Positions 1-7,811 of a stretch of DNA of 64,000 nt are shown here, one piece after another. Below the pieces are notes generated by a model. It had not been told where the DNA came from. It was given only the letters and a program-made list of their open reading frames with translations, and did not search any database. This DNA comes from Candidatus Thermokryptus mobilis (GTDB lineage: Bacteria > Bacteroidota > Ignavibacteria > Kryptoniales > Kryptoniaceae). The DNA lies in NCBI RefSeq assembly GCF_900070205.1, contig NZ_FAOO01000004.1:53454-117453 (forward strand), read 5' to 3'. A program made the position numbers and the translations under genes. Numbering within the stretch: the first letter of the stretch is position 1; each line of letters opens with the position of its first letter.

Positions 1-1
1 T

Positions 2-1138
2 TCGGGTAATAATTATGTCGCTAAGGTTGGCTATTCGACAAATGGTGGTTTGGATTGGAATAATTTTATAATTGATACAATTCAGTTTGGTAATTGGCTC
101 CCACGTAGAGCTGATTTGCCACAAGTTATGGTCAGTCAACAAGGCAATCCGTACTTCTTCTATTGGGTATTTCAAAATTCAAGTGATACATCTGGTTTAT
201 ATATGTATACTTTCGGGATGAAGAAAAAACTGGATAAAAATATACCCCGTGCAAGATATGAGTATGCAGTGGCTCCATTTGTTATCACGCTAAATAATGT
301 TGACTATGTTTATGTTGCTTATTATATTGATTCTTCGTATTACCTGATTTATTCAAACGACGGGGGTAATACATTTTCTCAACCGAAGGAATTGCAAACC
401 TTTTGGGTGATGTGGCCATCTGATGATTGGAAACCGAGGTTTCAAATTGATAACTCAAATAAATTATATTTCTACTATTCATATATGGATTATGGTCAAC
501 CAGGCCAACCGCCTGCAGATAAAATGTATCACCTCGTCACTTATTCAGATGATTGGGGATCAACTTGGTCTGAGCCAGTTCAAATTGATACGAACTTTTA
601 TAATATTGATTTCAGAATAGTTGGTGATAAATTTGTCAAAAGTTACATTGATAACGAGGATGGGAATCTTTATTTACAATTAAGTTATGATCTTCTAAGC
701 TGGACAAATAGAATAAGAGTAAATTCTATTGATAGTTCAGTCGCTGGTGGCTTTGAAACAGAAGTATATAACGATAAACTTGCGTTTGCATGGAAGGATA
801 AAAGAACTGGTAATGAAGAAATATTCTATCGCTTAATGGAAATTCTGACAAAAGTTGATGAAAATACAATTCCAATTAATTTCGTCCTTTATCAAAACTA
901 CCCTAACCCATTCAATCCGTCTACAACGCTTGAGTTTGATATACCTGAAAGAACAAATGTAAAATTGATAATCTATAACATCCTGGGTTGTGAAATTGAG
1001 GTACTTTTAGATGAAGAGCTTGAACCTGGTAAATATAAAGTTGATTTCAACGCGAAAGATTTATCAAGCGGTTTATACTTTTACACTCTTAAAACACCCA
1101 AATTCACAAAAACAAACAAAATGCTTTTAATCAAGTAA
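2..1138 (+). CDS. Secreted BNR-repeat (sialidase-like fold) protein with type IX sorting domain, 5'-truncated by window edge
   Basis: The reading frame is open from the first bases (SGNNYVAKVGYSTNGG...), so the gene starts upstream and only the last 378 residues are visible. Asp-box-like turns (STNGGLDW, SNDGGNTF, SDDWGSTW) recur and indicate a BNR/sialidase-type beta-propeller. The final 85 or so residues are a type IX secretion sorting domain with the YPNPFNPST signature, ending in KMLLIK. I infer a cell-surface or secreted protein. No sialidase catalytic residues can be assigned, so the propeller may only bind. The nearest internal start (TTG at 50) is not the real start. Two hairpins follow the stop. 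Confidence 0.8.
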   Translation, partial: SGNNYVAKVGYSTNGGLDWNNFIIDTIQFGNWLPRRADLPQVMVSQQGNPYFFYWVFQNSSDTSGLYMYTFGMKKKLDKNIPRARYEYAVAPFVITLNNVDYVYVAYYIDSSYYLIYSNDGGNTFSQPKELQTFWVMWPSDDWKPRFQIDNSNKLYFYYSYMDYGQPGQPPADKMYHLVTYSDDWGSTWSEPVQIDTNFYNIDFRIVGDKFVKSYIDNEDGNLYLQLSYDLLSWTNRIRVNSIDSSVAGGFETEVYNDKLAFAWKDKRTGNEEIFYRLMEILTKVDENTIPINFVLYQNYPNPFNPSTTLEFDIPERTNVKLIIYNILGCEIEVLLDEELEPGKYKVDFNAKDLSSGLYFYTLKTPKFTKTNKMLLIK

Positions 1139-1156
1139 AATTCTTTCTCTTCACTT

Positions 1157-1179
1157 CCCTCTCCCCTTGTGGGAGAGGG
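1157..1179. repeat. Perfect 9-bp palindrome, REP-like or terminator hairpin
   Basis: CCCTCTCCC and GGGAGAGGG form a perfect 9-bp stem around the loop CTTGT. It lies 18 bases after the preceding stop codon. It is followed by GTTAGTGGTGATG rather than a T-run, so it looks more like a dispersed palindromic element than a classical terminator. Confidence 0.6.
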
Positions 1180-1207
1180 TTAGTGGTGATGTTAATTTTT
1201 TCTTTAT

Positions 1208-1233
1208 TTTATCTCCCTTGCGGGAGGGATAAA
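1208..1233. terminator. Hairpin between convergent genes, possible bidirectional terminator
   Basis: TTTATCTCCC pairs with GGGA-GG-GATAAA around a TTGC loop, with a two-base bulge. T-rich sequence lies on the left and A-rich sequence on the right, so it could stop transcription from both converging genes. Its core resembles the neighbouring palindrome at 1157-1179. Confidence 0.45.
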
Positions 1234-1248
1234 GTAAGGACGAGGAAT

Positions 1249-1674
1249 TTATTTTGAAAGTTTGAATCTTATCGGAATAACTATTCTAACCTTGATGGGC
1301 TTTCCTTGAGTATAAGCTGGTTTAAATTTCGTCTCCAATACCGCTTTTTTTGCTGTTTCATCGCAACCATAGCCTATCCCCTTTAAAACCTCTGCGAAAT
1401 CAACATCACCGTTTTCATTTACATAAGCGAGGACATAGACAGTTCCTTCAATTTTGTTTTTTATTGCTTCTTCAGGATAAATGACTTTCTTTTGAATTGA
1501 TTCAAGCCCGCCGATAATTTCAGGCATCTTCTCAGCCATTATTGAGTAACTCTCTTTCCTCGGCTCAAACTTTGGAGTTACGGGGGTATTGATTGATTTA
1601 GCTTTGTCATCGTTCATCTTTGTGCAAGATGCGATGATTAAAGCAATGCCGAGATAGAAAATCTTCCTTAGCAT
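1249..1674 (-). CDS. Lipoprotein with TonB C-terminal domain
   Basis: The 141-residue protein starts MLRKIF with a lipoprotein signal (lipobox IASC, about residues 16-19). Residues 55-141 are a TonB_C domain (IGGLESIQKKVIYPEEA, GTVYVLAYVNENGDV, KFKPA). The family usually bridges ExbBD and outer-membrane receptors, but here a lipid anchor replaces the usual N-terminal membrane helix. GAGGTG lies 6 bases before the ATG at 1674 and overlaps the stop of the anti-sigma gene, so I prefer this start to the in-frame GTG at 1683. It is the last gene of a sigma/anti-sigma operon. A role in envelope sensing or anti-sigma signalling is inference. Confidence 0.8.
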   Translation of the reverse strand: MLRKIFYLGIALIIASCTKMNDDKAKSINTPVTPKFEPRKESYSIMAEKMPEIIGGLESIQKKVIYPEEAIKNKIEGTVYVLAYVNENGDVDFAEVLKGIGYGCDETAKKAVLETKFKPAYTQGKPIKVRIVIPIRFKLSK

Positions 1675-1684
1675 GGCGCGCACC

Positions 1685-2140
1685 TCATTTTTGTTTGATG
1701 TTGTTTTGTTCGGGATAAACCGTTATCTGTGGAATCCCGTAGACGATGACCATTTTGGTTTTCTCCCTATATGCTTGCGTTTCAAGTTTTGTCATTTCTA
1801 TTGCTCTATCATATACAAAGACCGCAAGCAGAAATGAAAGCAAGAAAAGCATAAATATAACAGCAGAAAGCAACGGAGCTGGAATTGGAATTTCAACTTT
1901 GAACTTGCTCTTTACCTTATCTGTGATGCTTCTCTTCCTCAAACCTGTTATTTCAGGTCGTTTATCCTTTTGTAAAATCACTTCATCCTTTTTTGCTTCA
2001 GATTTGAATTTTAAAGTTATCTTCAAAAATTCCTGGCATTCCTTACATTCAAATATGTGTGAAAAAGCGATGTCAATGTTTTCTGGTATTTCACCGTCAA
2101 TGAATGAACTTAACAACTCTTGGACATTTTCGCACTTCAT
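1685..2140 (-). CDS. Membrane-anchored zinc-finger anti-sigma factor
   Basis: The 151-residue protein has an N-terminal anti-sigma zinc-finger motif (CENVQELLSSFIDGEI...HIFECKEC, with the His-x3-Cys-x2-Cys core). One transmembrane helix lies near residues 88-110 (LLSAVIFMLFLLSFLLAVFVY), followed by a short extracytoplasmic tail. It should bind and hold the ECF sigma factor encoded just upstream. Its ATG overlaps the sigma gene stop by 4 bases, so translation is coupled. The signal and release mechanism are unknown. The outward domain is only about 40 residues, so the downstream lipoprotein may carry the sensing part (inference). Confidence 0.85.
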   Translation of the reverse strand: MKCENVQELLSSFIDGEIPENIDIAFSHIFECKECQEFLKITLKFKSEAKKDEVILQKDKRPEITGLRKRSITDKVKSKFKVEIPIPAPLLSAVIFMLFLLSFLLAVFVYDRAIEMTKLETQAYREKTKMVIVYGIPQITVYPEQNNIKQK

Positions 2141-2712
2141 TTTATATCATCTCCGTAATATTTTTTGAAAATTTCAACGAGTTTTTTTCTTGCCTTGAAA
2201 AGTTTTGATTTAACTGCTGGAACTGTGAGACCTGTTATTTCGGCTATTTCATTATAGCTCAAATTGTTCCATTCCCTTAGGATTAAAATCTCCCTATAGT
2301 CCTCATCAAGCAGGTTTAAAATTCTTTGCAATCTCTTTGTGTTCTCGTTCAGGTCAATTTTTCGTTCAAGGTTATCTTCCGAGATTATCTCCGTTTCTTC
2401 AATTTTTACTTTCTCTTTTTTATCTCTCAGGTAGTTTAGGCACTTGTTCCTTGCAATTTTAAAAAGCAGAGACGAAACCGATGAAATTTGATCAATTGTG
2501 TTTAATCTCTCGTAAAATTTCAGGAAAACATCATGCACGATGTCAAATGCTGTCTCTTCATCTGATATCATTCGCAGACAAAATTTATAGAGCGGAAGTT
2601 TGAGCCGTTCATAAATCTCCTCAAAGGCGGATTCATCACCGTTTCTAATTCTTTCAATTATTTCCCTGTCGTTTGTTCCTTCCATCAGGCAAAATTTCTT
2701 TTTTCCGCTCAT
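2137..2712 (-). CDS. ECF-type RNA polymerase sigma factor
   Basis: The 191-residue protein has sigma-70 region 2 (AFEEIYERLKLPLYKFCLRMISDEETAFDIVHDVFLKFYERL, about residues 29-70) and region 4 (LDEDYREILILREWNNLSYNEIAEITGLTVPAVKSKLFKARKKL, split here only by description, about residues 135-178). It lacks regions 1 and 3, as ECF sigma factors do. AGGTG lies about 9 bases before the ATG at 2712, and an internal Met10 is an alternative start. It is the first gene of the operon with the anti-sigma factor and the TonB_C lipoprotein, and is probably autoregulated. Target genes cannot be named from this window. Confidence 0.9.
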   Translation of the reverse strand: MSGKKKFCLMEGTNDREIIERIRNGDESAFEEIYERLKLPLYKFCLRMISDEETAFDIVHDVFLKFYERLNTIDQISSVSSLLFKIARNKCLNYLRDKKEKVKIEETEIISEDNLERKIDLNENTKRLQRILNLLDEDYREILILREWNNLSYNEIAEITGLTVPAVKSKLFKARKKLVEIFKKYYGDDIK

Positions 2713-2743
2713 TAATTATGACACCTGAAACAAGCGGAAGTTT

Positions 2744-3430
2744 CTAAATCAAATATGGTATAAACCTTTTCGTTTTCTTTGCGTAATTGATGTATTCATC
2801 GCCGTAAGCTTCAATCATATCTTTTTCCTCTTGGATTGCTAACCATACATATGATGCGGTTAAAATGGGCCAGAGAAAAAGCGTCACAACTGATGGCCAG
2901 TGTATTAACCATCCAAGTGTGAAAAGGAAAATACCCGTGTATTGTGGGTGTCGCATGAATTTGTAAATCCCGTCGGTGACAAGTCTCTCCGCTTTGTGAA
3001 TTTTAGCCCAGCCAAGAGCTATCAAAATTACGCCGAATATACTGATAAGCGTTCCTATTTTTGCCGGAAGATGTCCGAATGTTTCAAAGTATTTTCTTGC
3101 TATGACAGGGACATCAAAAAACGGCGAAAGAAGAAAAAGGATAAGTGGCCAACCGAACATTTCGGTCATAAGAGCAATGATAAAAGCGATAAATGCGGTT
3201 TTTGATCTCCAGACATTTCTTGTTGGTTTTCTGTAAGTTAACAGTCCAAAAAATGCGATCACGACAATTATATTTACCACTATCAATCCCGGGGTTCCGA
3301 AGTTTTCCCTCAGCCATTTTATTGACTTTGGTGGACCCTCGTGATGTGGGGTGAGTTCAAATCCATAGATGAGCAAGAAAGCTATTACTCCTGCTATGCC
3401 GATATAATTAAAAATTTTTCGCCAGGACAT
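2744..3430 (-). CDS. Integral membrane methyltransferase, isoprenylcysteine O-methyltransferase / PEMT-like family
   Basis: The 228-residue polytopic protein has the C-terminal motif of this family: GIYKFMRHPQYTGIF followed by EEKDMIEAYGDEYINYAKKTKRFIP, which binds S-adenosylmethionine. About six membrane segments can be seen. The substrate in bacteria is usually a lipid or small thiol or amine and cannot be decided here. The reading frame is open further upstream to a TTG at 3484, but GGAGGTG 6 bases before the ATG at 3430 fixes the start there. It is divergent from thiI, with 116 bases between them. A second, shorter member lies at 47283-47867. Confidence 0.8.
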   Translation of the reverse strand: MSWRKIFNYIGIAGVIAFLLIYGFELTPHHEGPPKSIKWLRENFGTPGLIVVNIIVVIAFFGLLTYRKPTRNVWRSKTAFIAFIIALMTEMFGWPLILFLLSPFFDVPVIARKYFETFGHLPAKIGTLISIFGVILIALGWAKIHKAERLVTDGIYKFMRHPQYTGIFLFTLGWLIHWPSVVTLFLWPILTASYVWLAIQEEKDMIEAYGDEYINYAKKTKRFIPYLI

Positions 3431-3546
3431 TGTTAGCACCTCCGTTTGTTTTGAAGTTCCTTCCTTAAATTTAACAAAAGGCAATTTGTTTTTAATCCCT
3501 GTTTGAAATATCTTAATTTAGAACAAACCAAAAAAACCGCGAGGTA

Positions 3547-4779
3547 GTGAAAACGCCAGTTGTGATATGTCATTACCACGAAGTCGCCCTTAAGCAGAAA
3601 AATAGAAGAGTTTTTGAAAAGAAACTCAGAACTAACATAGCTTTTGCGCTTTCCGATTTAGTTGGTCAAAGGATGGTGATGCGAGGGTATGGTAGATTGA
3701 AAATTGTTTTGCCGTTTGGGTTTGATGAAAGGGAAAAATTTGAAATTGCGAAGTCAAGGTTGAGCAATGTCTTCGGCATAGTTAATTTTGGAATCGGTTT
3801 GTCGGTTGGGCTTGATATTGAAGATATTTGCAAAGCGAGTTTAAAAGTCATTGAAGGCAAATCCTTCTATACTTTCCGCGTTAAAACGAAAAGACAGAAT
3901 AAGAATTTCCCGCTTAATTCCACAGAAGTAAATAAACAAGTTGGGGCATTTATAATTGAACACTTTAAAAATAATGGTGTGGATGTCAAAGTTGATCTGA
4001 AAAACCCAGATTTGACCGTTTATATTGAGATTGTTGATAAGGAGGCTTATGTTTACGCTGATAGATTTAAAGGTCCTGGTGGTTTGCCAGTTGGTTCAAG
4101 TGGTAAAGTTGTCGCTTTAATTTCCGCTGGGTTTGACTCTCCGATAGCGTCACTTTTGATGATGAAGCGTGGGGCTAAAGTTGTATTCGTTCACTTTCAT
4201 AGCTATCCATACACGAGTTATGACTCCATTGAACAAGTGAGAGAAATTGTAAAGATACTGAGCAAGTATCAGCTTCATTCAAAACTTTACATCATACCGA
4301 TAGCCGAGGCACAAAGGATAATTGTTTTGAATGCACCGGTTGGATTAAGGACAATTTTATATAGAAGGTTGATGGTGAGGATTGCCGAGAAGGTTGCTCA
4401 GATTGAAGGGGCTGAAGCGCTTGTCACGGGCGAAAGCTTGGGGCAAGTTGCTTCTCAAACATTGAGAAATATAAGGGTGATAAATCAAGTTGCGACTTTG
4501 CCGATACTTAGACCGCTGATCGGAATTGATAAGGTGGAGATAATTCAAAAGGCGAAAGAGATAGGGACTTATGAGATTTCAAGTCAACCTTATGACGATT
4601 GTTGTAGTTTTTTGACGGGAAGGCATCCCGAGACATGGGCTAATCTTGATGAGATACTTGAGATAGAGAGAAAGTTGGATTGGGACAATTTAATCCAGAT
4701 GTCGTTTTCTGGAGCCCAAGTTGAGGATATTTATGCTGATTTTCTCACCAAGGAAGCAACCGAAAAAATTGAGGATTAA
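3547..4779 (+). CDS. thiI: tRNA 4-thiouridine synthase ThiI, without rhodanese domain
   Basis: The 410-residue protein has a THUMP domain (about residues 55-165) followed by a PP-loop ATPase domain with SAGFDSPIAS near residue 190. It adenylates U8 of tRNA for sulfur transfer, and in many bacteria also serves thiamine thiazole synthesis. A Cys pair in YDDCC matches the position seen in rhodanese-less ThiI proteins. The C-terminal rhodanese domain of the E. coli enzyme is absent, so sulfur must come from another carrier. The start is a GTG with GAGG only 2 bases upstream, which is unusually close, so the exact start is uncertain. The gene ends just before the M23 peptidase start. Confidence 0.9.
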   Translation: MKTPVVICHYHEVALKQKNRRVFEKKLRTNIAFALSDLVGQRMVMRGYGRLKIVLPFGFDEREKFEIAKSRLSNVFGIVNFGIGLSVGLDIEDICKASLKVIEGKSFYTFRVKTKRQNKNFPLNSTEVNKQVGAFIIEHFKNNGVDVKVDLKNPDLTVYIEIVDKEAYVYADRFKGPGGLPVGSSGKVVALISAGFDSPIASLLMMKRGAKVVFVHFHSYPYTSYDSIEQVREIVKILSKYQLHSKLYIIPIAEAQRIIVLNAPVGLRTILYRRLMVRIAEKVAQIEGAEALVTGESLGQVASQTLRNIRVINQVATLPILRPLIGIDKVEIIQKAKEIGTYEISSQPYDDCCSFLTGRHPETWANLDEILEIERKLDWDNLIQMSFSGAQVEDIYADFLTKEATEKIED

Positions 4780-4783
4780 ATTA

Positions 4784-5857
4784 ATGGCAAAAATTTTACT
4801 CCTTTTATTTCTGTTTCAATTACTTAACGCTCAGTCGTTTAGATTAAGACGACCTGTGCCAGACCATATTCAAATCAATGGTTCGTACCTTTATGGGGAA
4901 CCAAATATCCGAGATCCGCAAAACAGAGCTCACACCGGGGTTGATATCCTCGTCAGGTATGACACGGTCTATTCCGCTTGTGATGGTATAGTTTATTTCG
5001 TTGCTTATAACCCAAATGATACAGTTGGTGGATATGAACCAAATGGCGCGGGGAATTACATTTTCATAAAAGGGAAGTGGGAGGGTAAGGATTTGTATTT
5101 GTTGTATGGGCATCTTTCACGACCGCTTGTGAATGCGGGCGATAGCGTTAAAGCTGGTGACCCTATAGCGATTTCAGGAAATACGGGTTATTCAACCGGA
5201 CCACATTTACATTTTGAAATTCGGCTTGGAAGCCCAAATTATAATGCTTTTAGAACAAGAAGAAATCCAGAATTATGGTTTGCGATGAAGGGAACAGGTG
5301 CAATTTATGGCAAGATTGTAAATGCCCCAAATTCAACCCGCGTTGATATATCTCCGGATCCAAAACCAAGACCTCCATACACAACTTTTAGCTATGCCTT
5401 GACTTATAATTTCAACGACCCATATATCGGAAGTGATGATGTTTACGGGGAAAATTATGCGATCGGCGAGGTTAAACCTGGAACTTACACAATTACTGCT
5501 CTGAATGGACTTTACAGGCGAACTGTCACGGTTAGGGCTGGCGAAGTGGTAAACGCAGATATTTCAACTGATGTGTTTGAAGAGATCGTTGCTGGAAGAT
5601 TTGAGCTATTTCAAAATTATCCCAACCCTTTTAATTCAAGCACTGTGATAAGGTATTATCTCCCTGAAAGGGCTCATGTAATTTTAAAGGTTTATGATTT
5701 ACTTGGAAGACAAGTTCAGATATTGGTTGATGAGGAAAAAGAAAGAGGACTTCATTATGCTGTTTTTGATGGGACGGGGCTTTCAAGTGGAGTTTATCTT
5801 TACTATATCAGAGCTGGAAGTTTTTCCGATTCAAAGTTTATGGTTCTTGTAAAATAA
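4784..5857 (+). CDS. M23 (LytM-type) zinc metallopeptidase with type IX sorting domain
   Basis: The 357-residue protein has a signal peptide (MAKILLLLFLFQLLNAQ). An M23 peptidase domain follows, with HTGVD near residue 50 and GPHLHFEIR near residue 140, which supply the zinc ligands. A short beta-rich segment precedes a C-terminal type IX sorting domain (FELFQNYPNPFNSST). It probably cuts peptidoglycan cross-links or secreted peptides at the cell surface. GAGGA 8 bases before the ATG at 4784 supports this start. An in-frame ATG at 4721, inside thiI, would place extra residues before the signal peptide and is rejected. Confidence 0.88.
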   Translation: MAKILLLLFLFQLLNAQSFRLRRPVPDHIQINGSYLYGEPNIRDPQNRAHTGVDILVRYDTVYSACDGIVYFVAYNPNDTVGGYEPNGAGNYIFIKGKWEGKDLYLLYGHLSRPLVNAGDSVKAGDPIAISGNTGYSTGPHLHFEIRLGSPNYNAFRTRRNPELWFAMKGTGAIYGKIVNAPNSTRVDISPDPKPRPPYTTFSYALTYNFNDPYIGSDDVYGENYAIGEVKPGTYTITALNGLYRRTVTVRAGEVVNADISTDVFEEIVAGRFELFQNYPNPFNSSTVIRYYLPERAHVILKVYDLLGRQVQILVDEEKERGLHYAVFDGTGLSSGVYLYYIRAGSFSDSKFMVLVK

Positions 5858-5871
5858 AAATGGGTTGAAAA

Positions 5872-6753
5872 ATGCAGAAAATTGGTTTCATCGGGCTTGG
5901 CATAATGGGGGAGATGATGGCGAAGCGACTTTTAAGTAAAGGGTATCAACTTGTCGTTTATAACAGGACGAAGGAAAAGCTTGGAAAGCTTAAGGACGGA
6001 AACTTTAAAGCAGTTGATTTGCCAGCTCAAATTTGGGGTGAGTGCGAAATTGTGATTTCAATGTTAAGTGATTCAACAGCTGTTGAGTCAGTTGTATATG
6101 GTAATGATGGACTCTTGGGTTCGGTTAAGCCAGGGTTTATTCATATTGATATGAGCACAATTTCGCCATCAACAACGAAGAAACTTTACCTTGATTATAA
6201 AAATCGTTCTGCACATTTTGTGCATGCTCCAGTTCTCGGAAGCAGAACACAAGCCGGTGACGGAACGCTTTTGATTTTCGCGGGGGGCGATGAAGAGGCG
6301 ATTTCAAAGTGCGAAGAAATTTTTAAAGTCCTTGGTCGCAAGTTATGGAGGTTTGATTCAGTTGAGAAAGCGACTAATTTAAAGATAGCGATGAATTCAA
6401 TGATAGCAATGATGATAATCGCTTTATCGCAAGCGTTTGTTTTAGCTGAAAAATCAGGCATATCAAAAGAGGTTGTCCTTGAAGTCCTTGAAAATTCCGC
6501 TTTGAATTCCACGATGTATCAAAATAAGGGAAAAGCAATAATTGAAGGAAACTTCACCCCGAATTTTTATGTCAAACACATATTGAAGGACATAAATCTT
6601 TCGCTTGAAATAGCACAGGATATGAAAATTCCGATGCCAGTTATTTCGGCTGTTCGTGAGCTTTACATTTCAGCGCTTGCAAAGGGTTATGAGAATGAAG
6701 ATTATAGCGCAATTTACAAAGTCATAGCAGAACTTGCTGGCTTGAAAATTTAA
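5872..6753 (+). CDS. 3-hydroxyisobutyrate / beta-hydroxyacid dehydrogenase family NAD(P)-dependent reductase
   Basis: The 293-residue protein opens with a Rossmann motif (KIGFIGLGIMGEMMAKRLL). It has the substrate-binding motif of the family (HAPVLGSRTQAGDGTLLIFAGG) and the catalytic Lys in NLKIAMNSMIA near residue 171. The length is normal for the family. Members reduce succinic semialdehyde, glyoxylate or tartronate semialdehyde, or oxidise 3-hydroxyisobutyrate. Sequence alone does not decide the substrate. It lies 14 bases after the M23 peptidase gene on the same strand. Confidence 0.85.
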   Translation: MQKIGFIGLGIMGEMMAKRLLSKGYQLVVYNRTKEKLGKLKDGNFKAVDLPAQIWGECEIVISMLSDSTAVESVVYGNDGLLGSVKPGFIHIDMSTISPSTTKKLYLDYKNRSAHFVHAPVLGSRTQAGDGTLLIFAGGDEEAISKCEEIFKVLGRKLWRFDSVEKATNLKIAMNSMIAMMIIALSQAFVLAEKSGISKEVVLEVLENSALNSTMYQNKGKAIIEGNFTPNFYVKHILKDINLSLEIAQDMKIPMPVISAVRELYISALAKGYENEDYSAIYKVIAELAGLKI

Positions 6754-6764
6754 AGGTTTAGTAT

Positions 6765-7796
6765 ATGCGCTTTAAACTTCTGCTTTTCCTTGCTTTCGTT
6801 TTCTATTCATGTGCAACTTTAAGACCACCCTTTGAGTATGAACCGAAAATTATAATCGCTTGGGTTGTGAAGTCCGATACAACAAGTTACCTTTCACTTC
6901 AAAAGAATTCGTCTTTGATTTCAATTGCATCCCCTACTTGGCTTAGTATTGATAGCGTTGGTAATTTAATCGCTGATGTTGATTCAAATCTTTTAAATTT
7001 CGCCCGTCAAAATGATATACCTTTGATGCCACTTGTTGTGAATCATAGGTTTAGTGTGGGTGTGGCTGAGGCTTTGCTGTCAGAGCCAAAGACAAGAGAA
7101 AGAGTTGCTGATTCAATTTTGAAATTTGTGCTTGATGGAAACTACATCGGGATAAATCTTGACTTTGAGGGACCATTTGTTAATGTTCGGGATGGATATA
7201 CGAAATTTGTTGAGCTTGTGAGCGCCAAACTTCACAATTACGGCAAAGTTGTAAGTATTGATGTGGTTGCAAAAACACAGGAAAAATTTGAAGGCTGGGC
7301 TGGCGTTTATGACTATGCCGAACTTGGTGAGGTTGTTGATTACTTTATCATAATGGGATATGACTACTCGGGTCGCCTTGACCCTCCTGGACCGGTCGCT
7401 CCGAAGTGGTGGGTTGAGAAAACGATAAAGTTCGCAATTTCGCAAGGCATACCAACAAGGAAAATTATACTCGGAATCCCATTCTATGGGAGATGGTGGA
7501 AAGAAGGGACACAAGGTCGTGGAATTTATCATCCGGAGCTTCAAAATGTAATCACCAAGTATGGGGTTAAAAGACATTGGGATAGGAAGGCGAAAACCCC
7601 ATATTTAAAATTTAAAGATGAAAATGGCGTTGAAAATGTAATTTACTTTGAGGATGAAGAAAGTTTGACACATAAGATTGAGCTTGTTCATAAATATCGG
7701 CTTGCTGGAATTGCGATTTGGCGTCTTGATGGTGAGCCAGATTCGTTTTGGAGGTTAATTGAGCAAAAACTTCGCCCGAAGGAATTAAAAAATTAA
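6765..7796 (+). CDS. Glycoside hydrolase family 18-like lipoprotein
   Basis: The 343-residue protein begins with a lipoprotein signal (lipobox FYSC). The GH18 barrel shows the catalytic strand as GINLDFEGP, where Glu is the expected proton donor. It continues with IIMGYDYSG, ILGIPFYGRWW and a final IAIWRLDGE strand. The layout is that of the spore-cortex/YaaH-type chitinase-like group, which acts on GlcNAc polymers such as peptidoglycan. The spacing of the first Asp in DxxDxDxE is reduced, so activity is likely but unproven. AAGG lies 8 bases before the ATG. Confidence 0.82.
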   Translation: MRFKLLLFLAFVFYSCATLRPPFEYEPKIIIAWVVKSDTTSYLSLQKNSSLISIASPTWLSIDSVGNLIADVDSNLLNFARQNDIPLMPLVVNHRFSVGVAEALLSEPKTRERVADSILKFVLDGNYIGINLDFEGPFVNVRDGYTKFVELVSAKLHNYGKVVSIDVVAKTQEKFEGWAGVYDYAELGEVVDYFIIMGYDYSGRLDPPGPVAPKWWVEKTIKFAISQGIPTRKIILGIPFYGRWWKEGTQGRGIYHPELQNVITKYGVKRHWDRKAKTPYLKFKDENGVENVIYFEDEESLTHKIELVHKYRLAGIAIWRLDGEPDSFWRLIEQKLRPKELKN

Positions 7797-7811
7797 AAAG
7801 GAGGGAAAGTT

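Noticed and set aside
1249-2712. Classical TonB system with ExbB/ExbD
   Set aside because: Only a TonB_C domain on a lipoprotein is present. No ExbB, ExbD or TonB-dependent receptor gene is in the window.
3431-3484. Longer N-terminus for the membrane methyltransferase from a TTG
   Set aside because: A perfect GGAGGTG stands 6 bases before the ATG at 3430, and the extra 18 residues are hydrophilic and unlike the family start.
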